From Marinomonas posidonica IVIA-Po-181 (lineage in GTDB: Bacteria; Pseudomonadota; Gammaproteobacteria; Pseudomonadales; Marinomonadaceae): 64,000 nt of DNA. Under the pieces are notes generated by a model. That model was not told the origin of the DNA and made no database searches. It saw nothing but the letters and a program-made list of their open reading frames with translations. Below, one piece after another: positions 1 through 7,868 of the stretch. The stretch is taken from positions 1,302,001 through 1,366,000 of the forward strand of contig NC_015559.1 in the NCBI RefSeq assembly GCF_000214215.1, in the 5' to 3' direction. The first letter of the stretch is position 1. The number at the start of each line of letters is the position of its first letter. The position numbers and the translations under genes are program-made.

Positions 1-1010
1 TAGTGTTGTGCAAGCTTGGCCAGTGGTTCATGAGCTAGGTTGGCAACTAGGACTAAGGCCATGTTTTCAGCGTAATAGTGTTGTTTGTATAGGTTGAGCA
101 CTTGTTCTCTTAGAGGGTGCTTGGGTCTGTCTTTGAGGGTTTTTAAGTTTCCCACCGTAAAGCGACTGTAGGGGTGCTTTGGGTTGATAAGTGTTTTTAA
201 AGCTTGATTGTTACGACGGCTGTCCGTTTTGATTTTGGCTTTATATTCCGCATCGACAGCATTTTTTTCCCTCTGGGTTAATGACTCGCTAAACAAGGGG
301 GCAATAAAAAATTGTGAAAATCTATCTAGAGCCCCTTCATAGGCAGATGGTTTGACGTCAAAAAAGAAGTTGGTGGTGTCTGTGCTGGTGTAAGCATTGT
401 GTGTTCCAGCGTGGTCGTGGATGTAGTGTTGGTAATCACCAGATTTGGGGTATTTTTCGGTGCCAAGAAACAGCATATGCTCCACTAGGTGAGCCAGTCC
501 AAGTTGCTTGTTTGGGTCCTGAAAGCTGCCTACCTTTACAGACAGTGAGGCGGCAAACTTTTCGGCTTGCGGGTCGCTGACGAGCGTCACTTTCAGTCCG
601 TTAGAGAGGGTGATGAAATGATAGTTGCTCTGATCAGTGCGGCTTTTATGTGGGATTTCTTCAATTTTACCGATCAAGGTGTCGTGAACGACAAGGTTTG
701 TCTCTTTATCCTTTGTCGGTTTTTGCTTGTCCATTGTGTCGGAAGTTTGATGGTTTTCTGTGTTGCCGTTTAACGTGACTGAGTTATCACTTAGAGCGTC
801 TGAATTGTTATTTAGAGTGCCTGTGTGGTCGGAAATGATGTTCTGAGGAAGAGGGGGGGCAGGCGTGAGGGTGCCGCTTGTTAAAGTAGTATCTTTTGTT
901 AAAGCGTTTTCGGACGATGTTTCGGGCGTCTTTGTTTCTTGTGCTGAAAATAGAGCACAACTATAGGAAAGGCTAAAAAGAAAACAAATGAAAGTTACGG
1001 CTTTGGTCAT
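1..1010 (-). CDS. M16-family (pitrilysin/insulinase-like) zinc metallopeptidase, 5' part only
   Basis: The N-terminal ~336 residues are in the window; the rest lies beyond base 1. The ATG is at 1010, followed by a hydrophobic signal peptide (KAVTFICFLFSLSYSCALFSA) suggesting export to the periplasm. Residues ~25-100 are a Ser/Thr/Asn/Pro-rich linker with no recognisable domain. The peptidase domain then begins (HFITLSNGLKVTLVSDP) and contains the inverted zinc motif HxxEH in GLAHLVEHMLFLGT, the hallmark of M16 proteases. The following sequence (KYPKSGDYQHYIHDHAGTHNA) is typical of the long pitrilysin-type members rather than short processing-peptidase types. It probably degrades peptides in the periplasm. 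The low-complexity linker before the catalytic domain is longer than usual. Family assignment is firm; substrate is unknown. Confidence 0.88.
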   Translation of the reverse strand, partial: MTKAVTFICFLFSLSYSCALFSAQETKTPETSSENALTKDTTLTSGTLTPAPPLPQNIISDHTGTLNNNSDALSDNSVTLNGNTENHQTSDTMDKQKPTKDKETNLVVHDTLIGKIEEIPHKSRTDQSNYHFITLSNGLKVTLVSDPQAEKFAASLSVKVGSFQDPNKQLGLAHLVEHMLFLGTEKYPKSGDYQHYIHDHAGTHNAYTSTDTTNFFFDVKPSAYEGALDRFSQFFIAPLFSESLTQREKNAVDAEYKAKIKTDSRRNNQALKTLINPKHPYSRFTVGNLKTLKDRPKHPLREQVLNLYKQHYYAENMALVLVANLAHEPLAKLAQH

Positions 1011-1084
1011 GACTTCAGGTTAACTGATGCCGCAGAATGGATGCAATGGGGGAGAATGCCCCCATTGCTGAAATTACGAATTAT

Positions 1085-1828
1085 TTATTGCGCATTGATG
1101 GATTGACCGTTGATTGTCAGGCTGTCTTTACCCATTAGGTAAAGGTAAAGAGGCATGATGTCGTCGGCAGTTGGGAGGGTTTGTGGGTCTTCGTTTGGAT
1201 AAGCTGACGCGCGCATGGCGGTTCTGGTGGCGCCAGGATTAATGGCGTTGGCGCGGATATTGGGGTTGCTGTCAGTAAGCTCATTGGCAAATAATTCCAT
1301 CATGGCTTCTGTGGCGAATTTAGAGACGGCATAAGCACCCCATTTAGGTTTGGCAGTACGACCTACTCCAGAAGACGTAAAGATAATGGAAGCGGCTGGA
1401 GACTGCTCTAGTAATGGGAAAAGAGCTTGTGTCAGCATGAGCTGGCTCATGACATTGACGCGCATGACTTGATCGAAAAGTGTGGGATCATAGTGTTTCA
1501 GTTCGGTTCTGTCTCCCAGCAAACTGGCGTTGTGTAAAATGCCATCGAGCTGACTGAACTCGCTTTTTAAAGTGTTGGCCAGCTCTAAGTATTCGTGCTC
1601 AGAAGCGCCATCTAGATTAAGTGGGACGATAGCGGCTTGTGGGTTACCATTGCGTTCGATCTCGTCATAAACCGCTTCTAGCTTCTTTATCGTACGGCCT
1701 AATAAGATAACCGTAGCACCGTGTTTTGCGTAGGTGAGTGAGGCGGCTTTACCAATGCCGTCTCCTGCGCCTGTGACTAGAATGATTTTGCCTGATAGTA
1801 GTTGGCTTGGGGCTTGATAATCGAACAT
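1085..1828 (-). CDS. yciK: YciK-family short-chain dehydrogenase/reductase
   Basis: 247-residue cytoplasmic SDR oxidoreductase. The N-terminal Rossmann motif is GAGDGIG (~residues 20-26), followed by NAS in HNASLLGD, the catalytic serine region FTSSGVGRT and the YxxxK pair in WGAYAVSKFATEAMME. The C-terminal stretch RANAINPGATRTAMRASAYPNEDP is characteristic of YciK rather than FabG. The physiological substrate of YciK is not established. It lies 21 bases downstream of ubiG on the same strand, so the two are probably cotranscribed. In Pseudomonas a phosphatase gene (mupP) normally sits between ubiG and yciK; it is absent here. Confidence 0.9.
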   Translation of the reverse strand: MFDYQAPSQLLSGKIILVTGAGDGIGKAASLTYAKHGATVILLGRTIKKLEAVYDEIERNGNPQAAIVPLNLDGASEHEYLELANTLKSEFSQLDGILHNASLLGDRTELKHYDPTLFDQVMRVNVMSQLMLTQALFPLLEQSPAASIIFTSSGVGRTAKPKWGAYAVSKFATEAMMELFANELTDSNPNIRANAINPGATRTAMRASAYPNEDPQTLPTADDIMPLYLYLMGKDSLTINGQSINAQ

Positions 1829-1849
1829 ATCTCCTCCTTGTGCCTTGTG

Positions 1850-2572
1850 TTAGGCGGTGGGTTTTTGGGTGTGCATTAAGTAGTTAACGGACACGTCTTT
1901 GTCGGTGAGTTTGTAGACTTTCGTTAGCGGGTTGTAGGTCATCCCAGTCATATGCTGAACTTCTAGTCCCGCCTTTCTGGCGTAGTTGTTTAGTTCGGCT
2001 GGCTGAATGAATTTGGCGTAGTCGTGTGTCCCTTTTGGCAGCATGTTGAGAATGTACTCTGCACCAATGATGGCAAATAAATACGCTTTCGGATTGCGGT
2101 TGATGGTCGAGAAGAATACATGTCCGCCTGGTTTGACCAACGTCATGCAGGCACGGATAACCGAGGCCGGGTCTGGTACATGCTCAAGCATTTCTAAACA
2201 GGTCACCACGTCGTATTGTCCTGCTTCACGCTCGGCTATCTGTTCCGCTGTGATGCGCTCGTAATCAATCTCTAAGTTGGATTCTTCTAAGTGAAGCTTG
2301 GCAACAGCCAATGGCGCTTCGCCCATATCAATGCCTTTCACCTGAGCGCCGTGCTGAGCCATGGCTTCTGACAGAATGCCGCCGCCACAGCCGATGTCGA
2401 TGATTTTTTTACCTTCTAGGCCAGCGCGTTCATTAATGTAGTTTGTGCGTAGAGGGTTGATGTCGTGTAATGGTTTGAATTCATTTTCGGTGTCCCACCA
2501 ACGACTGGCTAGCGCTTCAAATTTGGCGACTTCATCAAGATCGACGTTAGTTTGTTGAGTGTTCGTTGTCAT
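1850..2572 (-). CDS. ubiG: Ubiquinone biosynthesis O-methyltransferase UbiG
   Basis: 240-residue SAM-dependent methyltransferase that carries out both O-methylations of the ubiquinone ring. The family signature [23 protein letters not shown] is present in the first 45 residues, with SAM motif I at [17 protein letters not shown] (~residues 58-74) and post-motif [16 protein letters not shown]. Length matches the E. coli enzyme. It is the first gene of a two-gene unit with yciK, divergent from gyrA, and a good sigma-70 promoter lies 107-136 bases upstream. Confidence 0.96.
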   Translation of the reverse strand: MTTNTQQTNVDLDEVAKFEALASRWWDTENEFKPLHDINPLRTNYINERAGLEGKKIIDIGCGGGILSEAMAQHGAQVKGIDMGEAPLAVAKLHLEESNLEIDYERITAEQIAEREAGQYDVVTCLEMLEHVPDPASVIRACMTLVKPGGHVFFSTINRNPKAYLFAIIGAEYILNMLPKGTHDYAKFIQPAELNNYARKAGLEVQHMTGMTYNPLTKVYKLTDKDVSVNYLMHTQKPTA

Positions 2573-2678
2573 GGATATGCCTTATATACATTGGATGATT
2601 GATACGTCCGGTGGGTTGGACTCAGGTTATTGTGCGGTTAAGGGGTTGAAAGAAAGCCCACCTGTAGTCATTGGAATA

Positions 2679-2708
2679 AGTATAGCGTCAAGACTTTATA
2701 GAGACCAA
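2679..2708 (-). promoter_or_regulatory. Candidate sigma-70 promoter for ubiG-yciK
   Basis: Read on the minus strand: -35 TTGGTC (2703-2708), 18-base spacer, -10 TATACT (2679-2684). Transcription would start about 95-100 bases upstream of ubiG. Confidence 0.55.
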
Positions 2709-2850
2709 TAACAATTCTTGTTTTGCACTTTTCATGCATGACATTTTGACCCCAGACAAAGAATTTTACGGGGCAAAATGGCAGAGAGATCATAATTACA
2801 CGAATAGGCAACAAAACATCCGACTGGAAGGGGTGTTATTTATTTCCTTG

Positions 2851-2859
2851 TGGTATAAT
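2851..2859 (+). promoter_or_regulatory. Extended -10 promoter for gyrA
   Basis: TGGTATAAT is a perfect extended -10 element (TGn plus consensus TATAAT) about 70 bases upstream of the gyrA ATG. No good -35 is visible at 17 bases, which fits an extended -10 promoter. The predicted leader RNA contains the 6-bp hairpin AAGCCC-TTC-GGGCTT at 2888-2902. Confidence 0.6.
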
Positions 2860-2927
2860 GCGGCGCTTATAAAAAAAGATATTAGGAAGCCCTTCGGGCT
2901 TACGAGGCATAAGGATCGATTGTATCT

Positions 2928-5582
2928 ATGGGTGAATTAGCCAAAGAAATTATTCCCGTCAGTATCGAGAATGAACTTAAAGGGTCTTATCTCGATTATG
3001 CGATGAGTGTTATCGTGGGTCGAGCATTACCAGATGTACGAGATGGGTTAAAACCTGTTCACCGTCGTGTTCTATTTGCGATGAATGAGCTTAAAAATGA
3101 TTGGAATAAACCGTATAAAAAATCAGCGCGTATCGTTGGTGACGTAATCGGTAAATATCACCCTCATGGTGACTCCGCGGTTTACGATACGATAGTCCGT
3201 ATGGCGCAACCATTTTCCATGCGCTACACCCTAGTCGATGGCCAAGGAAACTTTGGTTCTGTTGATGGTGATAGTGCCGCGGCGATGCGTTACACCGAGA
3301 TCCGTATGGAGAAGATTTCTCATCATCTTCTTATGGATTTAGAGAAGGAAACGGTCGACTTTGTACCTAACTACGACGGTACTGAGTTCATGCCTGAGGT
3401 CTTGCCTGCACGTGTACCTGGACTGTTAGTAAACGGTTCGGCTGGTATCGCTGTTGGTATGGCCACTAATATCCCACCACATAATCTAGGTGAAGTGATC
3501 GATGGTTGTTTGGCTGTCATTGATAATAATGACATTACAATCGATGAATTGATTGAGCGCATTCCAGGACCTGATTTTCCAACAGGGGCCTTCATTAATG
3601 GCCGTGCTGGTATTATTGAAGCCTACAAAACAGGTCGTGGCCGTATTTACATGCGTGCTCGCCACCACATTGAGGACATGGAAAAAGGCAATCGTCAGTC
3701 CATCGTCTTCACTGAAATTCCATACCAGCTTAATAAAGCGAAAGTGATTGAAAAAATTGCTGAGCTGGTAAAAGACAAAAAGCTTGAAGGTATTAGTGAG
3801 CTGCGTGATGAGTCTGATAAAGACGGTATGCGCATCGTGATTGAACTGCGTCGTGGTGAGAATCCAGATGTGGTGGTCAACAATATTTTCACTCAAACTC
3901 AACTGCAGTCTGTATTCGGTATGAATATGGTGGCCTTGGTTGATGGTCGTCCACAATTGCTTAACTTGAAGCAAATTTTGGAATGTTTCGTTAAGCACCG
4001 CCGTGAAGTGGTTACTCGCCGAACTATTTTTGAATTACGTAAAGCTCGCGAGCGTGGTCATATCCTTGAAGGTTTGGCTGTGGCGCTGGCGAATATTGAT
4101 CGTGTGATCGAGCTGATTCGAAACTCACCAACCTCGGCGGAAGCGAAAGAAAAATTGGTTGCAGAATCATGGCAGCCAGGCAACGTCATGGCGATGCTTG
4201 AACGTGCCGGTTCTGACGCGTGTCGTCCTGATGATTTAGCCCCAGAGTTTGGTTTTGTAGATGGTACTTATCATTTATCTCCAGAGCAGGCTCAAGCTAT
4301 TTTGGATTTGCGTTTGCACCGTTTAACGGGGCTGGAACATGAAAAATTAATGGACGAATACCGTTCATTGATTGATTTGATCGGTGAGCTGTTGGAGATT
4401 TTGTCGAATCCAATGCGCCTAATGGAAGTGATCCGTGAAGAGTTGGAAGAAGTGCGTGAAATGTTCGGCGATGTTCGTCGTACAGAGATTTTAACGTCAC
4501 GCCAGGATCTGACAATTGCTGATTTGATCGATGAAGCGCCTATGGTAGTGACCATTTCAGACACGGGTTATGCCAAATCACAGCCGCTTGAGGAATACAA
4601 AGCTCAGCGTCGCGGTGGTCGTGGTAAGTCAGCGTCAGCTATGAAGGAAGAAGATCACATTAATCACCTATTGGTGACCAGCAGTCATGACACCGTCATG
4701 CTGTTTACCAACTTTGGTAAAGTGTATTGGTTGCGTGTGTTTGAGATTCCGGTGGCCAGTCGTTCTTCGAAAGGTCGTCCGATTGTGAACTTATTGCCAT
4801 TGGCAGAAGGGGAGCATGTTTCTGCCTTGTTGCCATTAACAGCACCAGAAAAAAATGATTCTGATGATGAAGAAGATGTGCAAGAAGCAAGCAGCTACAT
4901 CTTTATGGCGACGGCCAATGGTACGGTTAAGAAAACGGCGATGGAGCATTTTGCTCGCCCACGTTCGACGGGGTTGATTGCGCTGAATTTAGATGAAACC
5001 GATGCTTTGGTTGGTGTGGCGCAAACCTCTGGCGAAGACGACATTATGTTGGTTTCAAGCTCAGGTAAGACCATTCGTTTCTCTGAAGGGGATGTTCGAG
5101 CAATGGGCCGTACTGCCGCTGGTGTTCGTGGTATTCGTCTAGGAGAAGGTGCGAAAGTGGTTTCTCTAATTGTTCCTCAAGAAGGCGCGGCTGTGCTGAT
5201 GGCTTGTGAGAATGGTTACGGTAAGCGTACCTTAGTGGATGATTTCCCAGTTTATGGTCGTGGTGGTCAAGGTGTTATCGGTATTCAGGTCTCTGATCGT
5301 AACGGCCCAGTAGTCGGTGCGACTCAGGTCGAGGAAACCGATGAGATCATGTTGATTACGGATCAAGGTACCTTGGTGCGTACTCGTGTCAGCGAAGTGT
5401 CTTGTCAGGGGCGTAATACCCAAGGTGTGACATTGATTCGTTTAACCAATGACGAGCACCTGGTTGGTGTCGTTCGCGTCGAAGAAGACGAGGAAGGTGA
5501 AGACGAAGATGACGAGCAACAGGCGCCTGAGACAGATAATCAAGCGGCGGCCGCTGAAGAGCCCGACGCAGCAGAAGATTAA
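2928..5582 (+). CDS. gyrA: DNA gyrase subunit A
   Basis: 884-residue GyrA: DNA breakage-reunion subunit of the A2B2 gyrase that introduces negative supercoils. The winged-helix/tower region holds catalytic Tyr122 in [12 protein letters not shown]. The quinolone-resistance region [13 protein letters not shown] has Ser83 and Asp87 in E. coli numbering, the quinolone-sensitive state. The C-terminal pinwheel carries the GyrA box QRRGGRGK (~residues 562-569), needed for wrapping. An acidic insert ([12 protein letters not shown]) interrupts the pinwheel and the C-terminus ends in a long Glu/Asp/Ala-rich tail; such tails are known to tune supercoiling activity in gyrases. The start [14 protein letters not shown] aligns with the E. 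coli N-terminus. It heads the aromatic/serine gene cluster. Confidence 0.98.
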   Translation: MGELAKEIIPVSIENELKGSYLDYAMSVIVGRALPDVRDGLKPVHRRVLFAMNELKNDWNKPYKKSARIVGDVIGKYHPHGDSAVYDTIVRMAQPFSMRYTLVDGQGNFGSVDGDSAAAMRYTEIRMEKISHHLLMDLEKETVDFVPNYDGTEFMPEVLPARVPGLLVNGSAGIAVGMATNIPPHNLGEVIDGCLAVIDNNDITIDELIERIPGPDFPTGAFINGRAGIIEAYKTGRGRIYMRARHHIEDMEKGNRQSIVFTEIPYQLNKAKVIEKIAELVKDKKLEGISELRDESDKDGMRIVIELRRGENPDVVVNNIFTQTQLQSVFGMNMVALVDGRPQLLNLKQILECFVKHRREVVTRRTIFELRKARERGHILEGLAVALANIDRVIELIRNSPTSAEAKEKLVAESWQPGNVMAMLERAGSDACRPDDLAPEFGFVDGTYHLSPEQAQAILDLRLHRLTGLEHEKLMDEYRSLIDLIGELLEILSNPMRLMEVIREELEEVREMFGDVRRTEILTSRQDLTIADLIDEAPMVVTISDTGYAKSQPLEEYKAQRRGGRGKSASAMKEEDHINHLLVTSSHDTVMLFTNFGKVYWLRVFEIPVASRSSKGRPIVNLLPLAEGEHVSALLPLTAPEKNDSDDEEDVQEASSYIFMATANGTVKKTAMEHFARPRSTGLIALNLDETDALVGVAQTSGEDDIMLVSSSGKTIRFSEGDVRAMGRTAAGVRGIRLGEGAKVVSLIVPQEGAAVLMACENGYGKRTLVDDFPVYGRGGQGVIGIQVSDRNGPVVGATQVEETDEIMLITDQGTLVRTRVSEVSCQGRNTQGVTLIRLTNDEHLVGVVRVEEDEEGEDEDDEQQAPETDNQAAAAEEPDAAED

Positions 5583-5590
5583 GTAGTAAT

Positions 5591-5621
5591 AAAGCGGCGC
5601 ACTTGATGCGTCGCTTTTGTT
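5591..5621 (+). terminator. Weak intrinsic terminator/attenuator between gyrA and serC
   Basis: Stem of 11 pairs (AAAGCGGCGCA / TGCGTCGCTTT, one G-U wobble), loop CTTGA, followed by the interrupted T tract TTTTGTTT. It lies between the gyrA stop and the serC start and probably lowers readthrough rather than blocking it. Confidence 0.55.
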
Positions 5622-5656
5622 TAGATTGGATCCTGATTTGTAGAGGTAAACACGGG

Positions 5657-6736
5657 ATGAGTCGAGTGTACAATTTTTGTTCTGGTCCAGCGGCGCTTCC
5701 AGAGGCAGTTTTGAAAAAAGCCCAAGCCGAGTTGTTGGATTGGCATGGTGCTGGTGTTTCTGTCATGGAGATGAGTCACCGTAGTACAGAGTTTATGTCA
5801 ATCTTAGCGTCTACAAAAGCACGCCTAAAGCGCTTGTTAGAGATTGGCGATGACTACGAAATATTGTTTGTTCAGGGTGGTGCTTCCACTATGTTTGCTC
5901 AAATTCCAGCGAACTTGACCAGTGGCTATGATTCGGCTTGTTATCTAGACACTGGTGCTTGGTCAACGAAAGCAATTAACGAAGCTAAAAAATACACCAA
6001 TGTAAAGGTGGTGGGATCAAGTAAATCGGATAACTACACCAGTGTGCCAAACTTTGATCAGTTAGCATTGGATGAATCGGCTGCGTATTTACACTTGTGT
6101 TCAAATGAAACCATTGGCGGGTTAGAGTTTGCGGATTTGCCTGAAACGGATTTGCCGATTGTGGCGGATTTGTCGTCAACGATTTTGTCGCGCAAAATTG
6201 ATGTCAATAAATATGGTGTTATTTACGCTGGCGCACAGAAAAACGTGGGGCCTGCAGGGATTGTAATTTGCATTATCCGTAAGGATTTGTTGGCGCGATG
6301 TGATGATAAATTGCCGACTATTTGGAATTTTGCCAATTTGGCCAAGCACGATTCTATGGTGAATACACCGCCAACTTTCGCCATCTACTTAGCGGATTTG
6401 GTGTTTGAGTGGTTGGAAGAGCAAGGTGGCGTTGAGGCTATGGAAGCAATTAATAAGAAAAAAGCACAAACACTTTATGATTACATTGATCAAAGTGCTT
6501 TTTATGCTAACCCGATTGACCCTGCTTTTCGTTCTCGTATGAATGTGCCTTTTACTCTGGCGGATGACTCGCTTGAAGCGCGTTTCTTGGAAGAATCGGA
6601 CGCTGCTGGTCTGCGAACGTTAGCAGGGCATCGTTCTGTTGGTGGCATGCGTGCCAGTATATACAATGCCATGCCAATGGAAGGGGTTGAGGCGTTAATT
6701 GATTTCATGAAAGCTTTTGAGAAACGTTACGGGTAA
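5657..6736 (+). CDS. serC: Phosphoserine aminotransferase
   Basis: 359-residue PLP enzyme that transaminates 3-phosphohydroxypyruvate to phosphoserine (serine synthesis) and the matching step of vitamin B6 synthesis. The start MSRVYNFCSGPAALPE matches the family; the frame is open further upstream (to 5603) but that extension runs through the gyrA terminator, and an AGAGGT ribosome site precedes 5657. The PLP-binding lysine is in YAGAQKNVGPAG, the cofactor region in FVQGGASTMF, and the C-terminal HRSVGGMRASIYNAM is diagnostic. pdxJ, which acts later in the same B6 pathway, is also in this window at 32.3 kb. It is followed within five bases by pheA. Confidence 0.97.
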   Translation: MSRVYNFCSGPAALPEAVLKKAQAELLDWHGAGVSVMEMSHRSTEFMSILASTKARLKRLLEIGDDYEILFVQGGASTMFAQIPANLTSGYDSACYLDTGAWSTKAINEAKKYTNVKVVGSSKSDNYTSVPNFDQLALDESAAYLHLCSNETIGGLEFADLPETDLPIVADLSSTILSRKIDVNKYGVIYAGAQKNVGPAGIVICIIRKDLLARCDDKLPTIWNFANLAKHDSMVNTPPTFAIYLADLVFEWLEEQGGVEAMEAINKKKAQTLYDYIDQSAFYANPIDPAFRSRMNVPFTLADDSLEARFLEESDAAGLRTLAGHRSVGGMRASIYNAMPMEGVEALIDFMKAFEKRYG

Positions 6737-6740
6737 GTTT

Positions 6741-7862
6741 ATGTCTAATTCTAAGCAGGCTGTGCCTACGACATTGCCTTTATTGCGTGATCGCATTGAC
6801 AGTATTGATTCTCAGATTCAATCTCTTATCAATGAGCGAGCTCGATGTGCCGAAAAAGTGGCCGAAGTTAAGCTGGCTGATCAGGGAGATGAGGCGGTCG
6901 TATTTTATCGTCCTGAGCGTGAAGCGCAGGTGCTTCGTCGCGTTATGGAGCGAAATGAAGGGCCGCTTGGCAATGAAGAAATGGCGAAAATTTTTCGTCA
7001 GGTTATGTCTTCATGTTTGGCGTTAGAAAAACCAATGCGTATTGCTTTTTTAGGCCCGGAAGGAACCTTTACTCAGCAGGCGGCATTAAAGCACTTTGGT
7101 AAATCCATCATCAGCGCGCCAATGGCGGCGATTGATGAAGTGTTTCGTGAAGTGGAGTCTGGCGCAGCTAACTATGGTGTCGTGCCGGTTGAAAATTCTA
7201 CCGAAGGTGTGGTGAATCATACTTTGGATACCTTCCGTGATTCGCAATTGAAAATTTGTGGTGAGGTGGAAGAGCGCATTCATCATCATTTATTGTTAAG
7301 TCCAAATGTAAATGCGGATGATGTGACGCACATTTATTCTCATCAGCAGTCTTTGGCTCAGTGTCGTGCTTGGTTGGATCGTTATTGGCCGCATGTTGAA
7401 CGTGTCGCTGTAAGCTCGAATGCCGAGGCGGCGCGACTGGCATCAGAAGCGGGTCTAAGTGGCCGTGCCATTGCGGCGATTGCCGGTGAAGTGGCCTGTG
7501 AGTTATACAGTTTGGTGAAAGCGTCTTCTAACATTGAGGATCACCCTGATAATACCACTCGGTTCTTGATTGTTGGTTCTCAAGATGTGCCACCAAGTGG
7601 AAAAGACAAAACTTCTTTATTGATCAGCGCGAAAAATGAACCAGGGGCTTTGTATCATTTGTTGGAAGCGTTTGAGCGTCATGACGTCGATATGACTCGC
7701 CTAGAGACACGTCCTTCCTTAATGAGTCGTTGGGGTTATATCTTTTACATTGATTTTGTCGGTCATCATCAAGATGAAGCGTGTCGTGCCGTCATTGATG
7801 AGCTGCGAGGCCGTGCGTCTGAAGTAAAAGTATTGGGATCTTATCCTGTGGCGGTGCTGTAA
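6741..7862 (+). CDS. pheA: Bifunctional chorismate mutase/prephenate dehydratase
   Basis: 373-residue P-protein converting chorismate to prephenate and then to phenylpyruvate for phenylalanine synthesis. Three domains are visible: AroQ chorismate mutase (~1-95, LRDRIDSIDSQIQSLINERA), prephenate dehydratase (~98-280; catalytic motif VENSTEGVVNHTLDTF and NTTRFLIVG), and a C-terminal ACT domain (~290-370; GALYHLLEAFERHDVDMTRLETRPS), the phenylalanine-binding regulatory site. The ATG at 6741 was preferred over 6717, which would overlap serC, because a GGGTAAG site is suitably placed. In Pseudomonas hisC2 follows; here the next gene begins almost immediately. Confidence 0.95.
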   Translation: MSNSKQAVPTTLPLLRDRIDSIDSQIQSLINERARCAEKVAEVKLADQGDEAVVFYRPEREAQVLRRVMERNEGPLGNEEMAKIFRQVMSSCLALEKPMRIAFLGPEGTFTQQAALKHFGKSIISAPMAAIDEVFREVESGAANYGVVPVENSTEGVVNHTLDTFRDSQLKICGEVEERIHHHLLLSPNVNADDVTHIYSHQQSLAQCRAWLDRYWPHVERVAVSSNAEAARLASEAGLSGRAIAAIAGEVACELYSLVKASSNIEDHPDNTTRFLIVGSQDVPPSGKDKTSLLISAKNEPGALYHLLEAFERHDVDMTRLETRPSLMSRWGYIFYIDFVGHHQDEACRAVIDELRGRASEVKVLGSYPVAVL

Positions 7863-7868
7863 TTGGTC

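Larger units (their letters stand above)
2573..2927. other. ubiG-gyrA divergent intergenic region
   Basis: 355 bases without a credible gene. It holds the leftward promoter for ubiG (2679-2708), the rightward extended -10 promoter for gyrA (2851-2859) and a small hairpin in the gyrA 5' leader (AAGCCC/GGGCTT, 2888-2902). An open frame at 2734-2940 overlaps the gyrA start, has no recognisable protein sequence and covers the gyrA promoter, so it was not called. Confidence 0.7.

Noticed and set aside
567..773. Plus-strand 68-residue open frame at the left end
   Set aside because: It is antisense to the clearly recognisable M16 peptidase N-terminal region.
2734..2940. 68-residue open frame upstream of and overlapping gyrA
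   Set aside because: It covers the gyrA promoter, has no family similarity and a poor start context.
3156..3200. Quinolone-resistance mutations in gyrA or parC
   Set aside because: GyrA Ser83/Asp87 and the ParC Ser/Glu pair are the sensitive residues.
3486..3998. 170-residue minus-strand open frame inside gyrA
   Set aside because: It is an antisense shadow of gyrA codons with no recognisable protein features.
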